From Hofstenia miamia (Eukaryota; Xenacoelomorpha; Acoela; Hofsteniidae): a DNA stretch of 64,000 nucleotides. A program made the translations under genes and the position numbers. Of this stretch, positions 63,709-64,000 are shown piece by piece (position 1 is the first letter of the stretch; the number at the start of each line of letters is the position of its first letter). Below the pieces are notes generated by a model. The model ran no database searches. It was not told the DNA's origin and was given only the letters and a program-made list of their open reading frames with translations. The stretch spans positions 1,649,715-1,713,714 of the forward strand of contig CABFPE010000045.1 in assembly GCA_900660155.1 (NCBI GenBank), given 5' to 3'.

Positions 63709-64000
63709 GTATTCAGCAGTTTTATTTCAAAAGAGTAATTTATTTAGGAACTATTTGAATAAATTTATATCTCTCAGTGTATTTGACTATCACGCAATAC
63801 CTAAGACAATTTCTAAAGATTTTTTTTCAATTCAATTAAAACGGAAATTTAATAGTGATAGGTGTCGCAATTTTTCATGGTTATCAGTTCTAATAACTTA
63901 ATTTGTTAATGAGTGAGAAATATAGTCTATTTTAGTACATTTACTTTTCAAAATATATTTAACTAAGTCACTTTATGAAGTACTACTAATATAATCAAGT

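Larger units (their letters stand above)
60076..64000. repeat. right arm of giant inverted repeat
   Basis: Reverse complement of the left arm and reaches the window edge, so its true end is unknown. Confidence 0.97.

Noticed and set aside
1-64000. tRNA, rRNA, CRISPR and bacterial-type promoters or terminators
   Set aside because: Looked for tRNA B-box-like words and regular spaced repeats; none seen. The sequence is eukaryotic in character.

Overview
This window looks like non-coding, transposon-rich nuclear DNA of an invertebrate animal. It is strongly AT-rich and has no bacterial-style gene packing. It contains long (TA)n tracts, a minisatellite, DNA transposons of four kinds (hAT, Tc1/mariner, Tc1-like, piggyBac), a LINE scrap and a Ty3/gypsy fossil. 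The mix would suit an arthropod or a similar invertebrate, but nothing here fixes the taxon. No rRNA, tRNA, CRISPR array or operon was seen.

Layout. 1-3.35 kb: AT-rich, no firm gene. 3.4-3.9 kb: Tc1-like transposase remnant. 4.17-8.5 kb: minus-strand copy of a hAT-like family (called hAT-A here), split by a broken Ty3/gypsy fossil (4.74-7.78 kb). 8.5-10.45 kb: plus-strand hAT-A copy. 10.6-15.2 kb: (TA)n tracts, a scaffold gap, and an internally deleted mariner sitting inside a (TA)n tract. 16.2-17.1 kb: 18 exact copies of a 48-bp minisatellite. 25.4-26.4 kb: piggyBac-like element. 27.5-28.7 kb: a near-identical tandem duplication split by one n. 29.3-34.0 kb: a 4.7-kb hAT-A copy with an exact 8-bp target duplication, carrying a nested mariner and a nested second hAT (hAT-B). 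40.1-40.6 kb: the best host reading frame, 148 codons on the minus strand. 41.9-44.4 kb: two hAT-type MITEs and one hAT end. 47.2-47.5 kb: 43-bp tandem repeat. 49.6-50.0 kb: LINE remnant. 55.1-64.0 kb: a huge inverted repeat whose arms face each other across a 1000-N gap inside a mariner transposase.

Host genes. Besides the 148-codon frame, I read several short exon-like segments bounded by plausible splice sites. Two groups have compatible phases and might be parts of two minus-strand genes: 18051-17943, 17789-17690, 16200-16150, 13777-13705, 11492-11448; and 55489-55420, 54602-54538, 52781-52720. They were found by eye, match no family I recognise, and carry low confidence. I cannot assign a function to any host protein here.

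Assembly. Three signals (the tandem duplication at a lone n, the base-exact symmetry of the inverted repeat about its gap with mirrored n characters, and the repeated motif either side of the (TA)n gap) suggest that unresolved haplotypes or repeats have been stitched together in places.
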